From the NCBI GenBank assembly GCA_963691705.1, contig OY829539.1, positions 49,636,327 to 49,700,326 of the forward strand: 64,000 nt of DNA. Reading direction: 5' to 3'. Shown piece after piece: positions 57,708-64,000 of the stretch; the first letter of the stretch is position 1, and each line of letters opens with the position of its first letter. The notes beneath the pieces were generated by a model. The model was not told where the DNA came from. It searched no databases and saw only the letters and a program-made list of their open reading frames with translations. The DNA comes from Viola odorata (Eukaryota > Streptophyta > Magnoliopsida > Malpighiales > Violaceae). A program made the position numbers and the translations under genes.

Positions 57708-57740
57708 TGATGATCTTTGCTGCTGACCTGATATTAACAC

Positions 57741-59307
57741 ACATCGTTCACAATTCTGTCAGATCTGACAAATTCAGAAAACCCAAATCGAAAAAAAGCA
57801 AAAACAAAACGAATCATTAAGAACCTGTTTGGCTGTGCTGAAACAATTGAAGAGAGATTATGGAATGAAGCTAGGCTGGGAATTTTATATATTACAGGAG
57901 TAAAAGGAATTCTAAGGGTAAAAGGAAAGCACCTCTAATAAGAACAAAACGAGAAGGAAAAGGTTTATAAGAGAGAAAGCAAAAATCCTTTGGAGGGAAG
58001 GATTCCTGGTTCCTTGAAGATTCCAAACACCTTCTTCCTTCCCTTCTTTCTTCTTCTCCGGAATATATTTTTGGGTTGTTTTTTGTTTTTCTATTATTTC
58101 CCTAAAATAATTACGCGTTAAAATAAACGGTTTTTTGACGCTTGAGGATGGGAATTGGTTGGGTGGCACGTGGCAGGCAGCGGGATGCGTCAACATCTTC
58201 TGGAAACCCGTTTAAGTTTACGTTAATTTAATTCAATTTAACTAATTAATTTAATATTTTATACAGTCTACCGAAGGTCCGATGTTTTTGTGAACGTAAA
58301 ATTAATCTCGTTTAAACATTATTAAGTTTCAAAAATTGATAATTTCCCTACCTTATTTGCTTTATCTTAAAATTTTAATTTGAGATTTTAATTAAGCGTA
58401 TGTAATTAAAATTGATCGAACATTTAGATATGGGATTGAGCTCCTCTAATTTTCATTAGATATGCATTAATAACGATGTTTTCAATCAAATTTTCCCTCT
58501 GTTCTTTCTTGAGGTAAAAACAATAAACTAGACAATTTGGACAATTTTTTTCTTTTTATAGATTTATTAATTAATGTTTCTTTTTTTTCATAAAATAAAT
58601 AAATAAATAAATAAAATTATATATATATATATATATATATAAAAGTGCATTGGTCAGATTAAGATGGAACAATACTTTGTCCTACTCGTTGTCCCTGTTG
58701 TACTTTTTTTCTAAATATAGTACTTTTTTTAACATAAAATTCGGTTTCTAGTCATTATTAATTTTGAACAAAAAAAACATCATTATTAATTATGGTGCAA
58801 GACTCTGGTATCAGATTTTCAAGCTCCTACTATCTACTCGAGACCAAAACTCTATAGAGTCATCAAACATGGAGATGACGAGAGCATTGAACTCTTTGTT
58901 TTAATAACAAATGGTAACAAGACTCAAACCGGAGATCTAACTAATAAGCTTGAAGCTAAAGCACTCAAACCCCAGACTAGAGAGTGCGCTTTACACGTTT
59001 TACATAGAGTATCATCACTAAGTTACAAGCTCGTTAATACCGGGGTTAAACTGCAATGACCTACCCCTCCCTACCCTCTAAAGATGAAAGAGAAGATACA
59101 TCCACGTAGTTATCTGATTGAAATAATAATAAATATCTGGAAAAAAATAACTCTCCAGAAATAAAGCTTCAATTGCTAGGAGCTCATACTTCATACTTCG
59201 TACATCAGTTTTAACAAAAGTGAGGGGAGTTCTGATAAAAAAAAAAGGAGCAGGAACTTTACTTTAGAGTTACCAATTTTCGTTAGGCAGTTAAGAGGAA
59301 AAAAGTA
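57741..59307. other. Intergenic DNA between SAP and methyltransferase genes
   Basis: The left 150-200 bp are SAP leader and promoter. An AT dinucleotide run lies at about 58619-58641. No gene recognised. The last 100 bp are the methyltransferase 3' flank. Confidence 0.5.
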
Positions 59308-61870
59308 TCAGAGAGCAACAGCGACAATATATGCATTCCAAGCATCTTCCTGTTGAAATGTTTTGACCTCTTCATATTTCAAATCCCTCCCGACACCAAA
59401 CCCGTCTGTGCTTCTCTGCTGATCGGTGTCTGGCATCTCACGAAGCCAAAAATGGACAGATTTAAAGCCAGCCTCTTCTAAACAGTCCTTGATTTCTGGA
59501 AATGACCACCTGAGCACATATATTCATGTAAATACAGAGAAAGAGGAACAGGTTATGCAACATGTCAGATATAGAGCAATAATAACTTACAGCCTCCAAC
59601 TGTATGAAAATGCATGCCGGATCTTTTTCTGTTGCTTCTTCAGATGAAAATGGAGGCTGATCCTTGTTTTGCGCCCAATGATGTCAAATTCAGCTTGCTC
59701 CCAGATATACTGCATGCATGAACGCAAATTCAAATAGTAAATAAAGAGATCTTTGTTTTGATATTCAACAGAAATTTGGCAGCAACTATATTAAGGTTAG
59801 CACAAAAAAGAAATCTTTGTTTTGATACTAACTGTAACTTACGTGTCCCATCTTTGTTTTTACCATCAATATTAAGTTATTAGCACAATTCAGCTACAAG
59901 AAAGAGTATAGATGAGATTGGCAGGGGTACAAGACAATAATATATGTTTGAGAGTAACTATGGAACTCAATACAAATGTACAGTTCAATACAATTGATTT
60001 TCCAACAGGAGAGTATTATAGGTGTGGAAAGCTACATTGTTCTTTCCGAAAATGCCTATCATACGCTATTCTTATATACGTGTATATTAGCTCATATGCT
60101 ATTAATTCCTAATTTGTGTAAAGGGTTATCACAATCTCACAAAAGACTGCTGCTACAGAGATTTACATTCTAAAACAAGTAATGAAATTCATGCAATTAT
60201 TTATATTTATGATCCACCAAATAATCTTGTAATTTGCTGAGGCAATTTAAGAGAAAAATGCTATCTTACCGTAAAATTTGGAAATCTTCTCTGAAGCCTT
60301 AGCTTACACTCTGATGATGTACTGCCATATAAATCCATCACAAATATACCTCCCTTCTCCGACAAAGAATCAAGGACATGCTTGAAATACAAAACCAGAT
60401 CTGCTCGTTTATGGAGACAGCAGCAGCTGTAATTAAAAGCACATACTATGTCTCTGGCTGGCAGTTGGAGATCTTTCTTCAAGTTCTTATCATCTTTGGA
60501 AGCAAAGGAGACTGTCTGGCTAGTAGATTTGCAAGCATCACTCTCTGGATCATCTTTTTGGTCATCCAATTTAATTTTGCTCATGAGTCCTTGAGGATCA
60601 AATGTTACTAGTTTGGATTCAAGAGGTTGCAAGACATCTCCATGAAAGAGGAATAATCTAGAATACCGATCGGCCCCAATTTTATTTAAGTTATTCTCCA
60701 TGCACCAATCCAGTGCCTCATGGTCCAAATCCAGTCCTACAGCAGTCCTTCTTGAGTCACTGCGAAGCCATTCTGTACTGCGAAAAACACAGAGTCAACT
60801 GTCAAGTGTTAGAGAATACACTGAGCACTCCAATTGAAAAATAGATTGATTGAATCAAGTCTTGCACAAAGCAGGACGATAAAACAGTTGGCCCAAACTA
60901 ACACACTGAGTTTAAATTTTAGTGTTGGGATGTTCAGTAAACGATAGTTTTGCAGCACATAAGAAATGAACCCCTAAACTATGCTACGCAGTGATGCTAC
61001 AAAGCAGTAATACAAATTGCAGTAGCACATAAGGAGTGCCTTTCATCAGCAAGAAGAGGAAAGTTTCAACATAGCCAACAGTTTACAGTCACCATAAACA
61101 TATTGAAAACTTGATGGGTTAAAGACAGCCAAATCATTACAGTAATCTCAATAACCAGTTTGAACTTCGAAATTCTTTGGTCAATGTTTAACAAATCAGC
61201 TGGCCATTAATTATCAACAAAGTAAGCAATGCCGTATAACAAGAAGACCAATTCCTGTAAATCAGATTGCCAGCTCAAGTTATTTGTTTCTCATTCTATT
61301 GCAAAGCAAGAAACAAACAAAATCTCAGAAAAGAAAATCCCACAAATGGCACTCAAATTAAGAAACAAGCAGTTTCCACAGCCAAGCATTTTCTTTTACC
61401 TGAGAAGAGCAGTACCGCAGAAATCTTCCTGAAAGTGGAGAGGCGTCCTCCCACCCACATACATCAAAAAGAACTTCTGCAAATAGCTTATGTCTCCTTT
61501 GGGCGACTGCATCCACAAAAGTCAACAAACAATATAAGAATGTAACTGTTTTTGCAGCTACTAAAAGCATTATAACAAAAATACAACTCAAAACGAAAGG
61601 AAATTTCTTCATGGGTTCTTCTGGCTTTTGATTTACCTGTACTGATTGCTGGTAAAGAAGAAACTTTGAAGGCGTGTCATTAGATGATGAAGTGGTATCA
61701 CCATCCTCCTCCTCTTCTTCTTCGTGTTCTGGGTCTGGGTCCTCGTCGGAAAGAGGAGAAGAAGGAGGTAAGCTCTGCGATTCTTCTTCTTGAGGAGTGT
61801 TATAGTAATACTCCGGTCCTCTTTGAGAAGATCTTTGTTGGTGCCTTGCTTTCTTATCTTTCTTCCCCAT
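59308..61870 (-). CDS. SAM-dependent class I methyltransferase, uncharacterised
   Basis: Five exons on the minus strand: 61637-61870, 61400-61506, 60270-60777, 59591-59709 and 59308-59509, total 1170 bp, 389 aa, all with GT/AG ends and consistent phases. The first exon is a basic start (MGKKDKKARHQQRSS) and a long acidic/Ser linker, likely disordered. The enzyme core begins with LHFQEDFCGTALLRSTEWL, a variant of SAM-binding motif I, followed by VGLDLDHEALDWC (motif II acidic residue) and DIVCAFNYSCC (motif IV). The C-terminus has FDIIGRKTRISLHFHL and ends ...AWNAYIVAVAL. I know no proven substrate. It resembles At2g27590. Head to head with SKD1/VPS4, 656 bp between start codons. Confidence 0.9.
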
Positions 61871-62526
61871 TTGCTTCCGTTCACTTCTCTTTCTCAGAGT
61901 CGGACTCTCACTACTGAACCACCACCAACTAACGCCGATTTGAACTCTGCGGCATAACAGTGTAGTTTATAGTAACCCCTTTTGTCAATAATTATAAAAG
62001 TATACATTTTCTGTATAGACACTTTAATTTAATGGAAAAATAGTAAAAATATAATTTTGATTTACATTTTCTTTATTTTAGGTTACTATATATTTATTAA
62101 ATTGATATTTATAATCCCTTTATTTTCCAAATTGAATAAATCCACTAGGTTAGTACATTATTACAAATTAACCAATCCGAACCTTCCTTCCTTCCATCCT
62201 CCCGAAACAGGAAATAAAGAAAACGGGAAGAAAAAAAAACACGCTTGGTTCTGTACTTTGCCCCTTCCTAATCCTTCCCCTTCCCTTACCTTTCTCCTCT
62301 TGATCTTCCATCCTCAAGCTACGCTCACCATCACCCATCACCCATCACCCATCACAGAATCAACGTTCCGTATCATCCGATCAATCCATCAAATCCATCC
62401 GCGCAAAGCCTAGGTTTTGTTTTGCATACTGTCCCAATTTCTTTTTTGACCAATTAGTTTCAAATTGATCGGAAAAGAGACGGAAAGTTGGAGATAAGAG
62501 TGTATGTTTGTGCGATATAGAGCGCT
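61871..62526. promoter_or_regulatory. Shared upstream region of divergent methyltransferase and SKD1 genes
   Basis: 656 bp between two divergent ATGs. It contains an AT-rich middle (61970-62110), a pyrimidine-rich stretch (62250-62300) and four tandem CCCATCA units at about 62331-62355, probably in the SKD1 leader. Confidence 0.55.
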
Positions 62527-63792
<1,266 letters not shown>

Positions 63793-64000
63793 TGATGAGA
63801 ATTGTTGTTGTCCTACTTCCTCACTTTACTTCTTACACTCAATAAGAATGCATGCACGTTTAGTTGTTGCTCCCTTTCCCGCTAACTCTGAAAACCGTAT
63901 TTGTAAGATCATCTTTGATGAGACCCTCTTTTGGTGCCTTAGGGATTAAACTCAGTTGTTGTAGAGTGCTACTGATGTAGGAAAGTTCTGTAATTTAACA

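Overview
This is a 64 kb stretch of a dicot nuclear genome. The evidence is intron-bearing genes with GT-AG splice sites, AT-rich intergenic DNA, Athila-type and other LTR retrotransposons with tRNA-Asp primer sites, a LINE, a Mutator-type foldback element and a PIF/Harbinger-type element. The host genes are plant families: a CENTRORADIALIS/TFL1-like PEBP gene, a WIP-type zinc-finger regulator, plant PARP3, a GT29 glycosyltransferase (GALT29A-like), an A20/AN1 stress-associated protein, a SAM-dependent methyltransferase and the ESCRT ATPase SKD1/VPS4. I cannot name the species.

Layout. 1-5279: most of a non-autonomous LTR element, apparently inserted in minus orientation, carrying three plus-strand (antisense) protein cistrons and no gag-pol. 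5280-7480: AT-rich DNA with a CACTA-like end. 7659-26301: a CEN/ATC-type gene broken in two ways. The Trp codon split across introns 2/3 reads TA|G (stop), and a 12.6 kb nearly intact Athila element sits in exon 4 with a CTCAT target duplication. Its 5.3 kb intron 2 also holds a solo LTR, a truncated LINE, a tandem repeat and antisense gene fragments. 26.3-33.1 kb: intergenic DNA with a truncated LEA2-like ORF, a strong hairpin and a 512 bp Mutator-type foldback element. 33125-35158: WIP gene. 37133-41316: PARP3 (18 coding exons, 816 aa). 41816-51434: a second, older, internally deleted Athila-like element in plus orientation. 51983-53266: GALT29A-like gene (minus). 54158-56004: Harbinger-type element carrying a TIC22-like fragment. 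57162-57707: A20/AN1 protein (minus). 59308-61870: methyltransferase (minus), head to head with SKD1/VPS4 (62527 to beyond the window end).

The host genes do not form one pathway. Their order matches two Arabidopsis neighbourhoods as I remember them (ATC, SAP3, methyltransferase, SKD1 near At2g2755-2760; GALT29A and WIP3 at At1g08280-08290), which supports orthology.

The most unusual signals are: (1) a short GGCC-centred near-palindromic motif scattered through LTRs, untranslated parts and coding sequence of the Athila-related elements, in a family-specific version in each; (2) the antisense gene cluster, including tandem paralogous small cistrons, inside the left LTR element; (3) the CEN nonsense base, which is also the base that perfects a hairpin over the intron 2 donor; (4) repeated copies of the polypurine-tract motif within both Athila-like elements.
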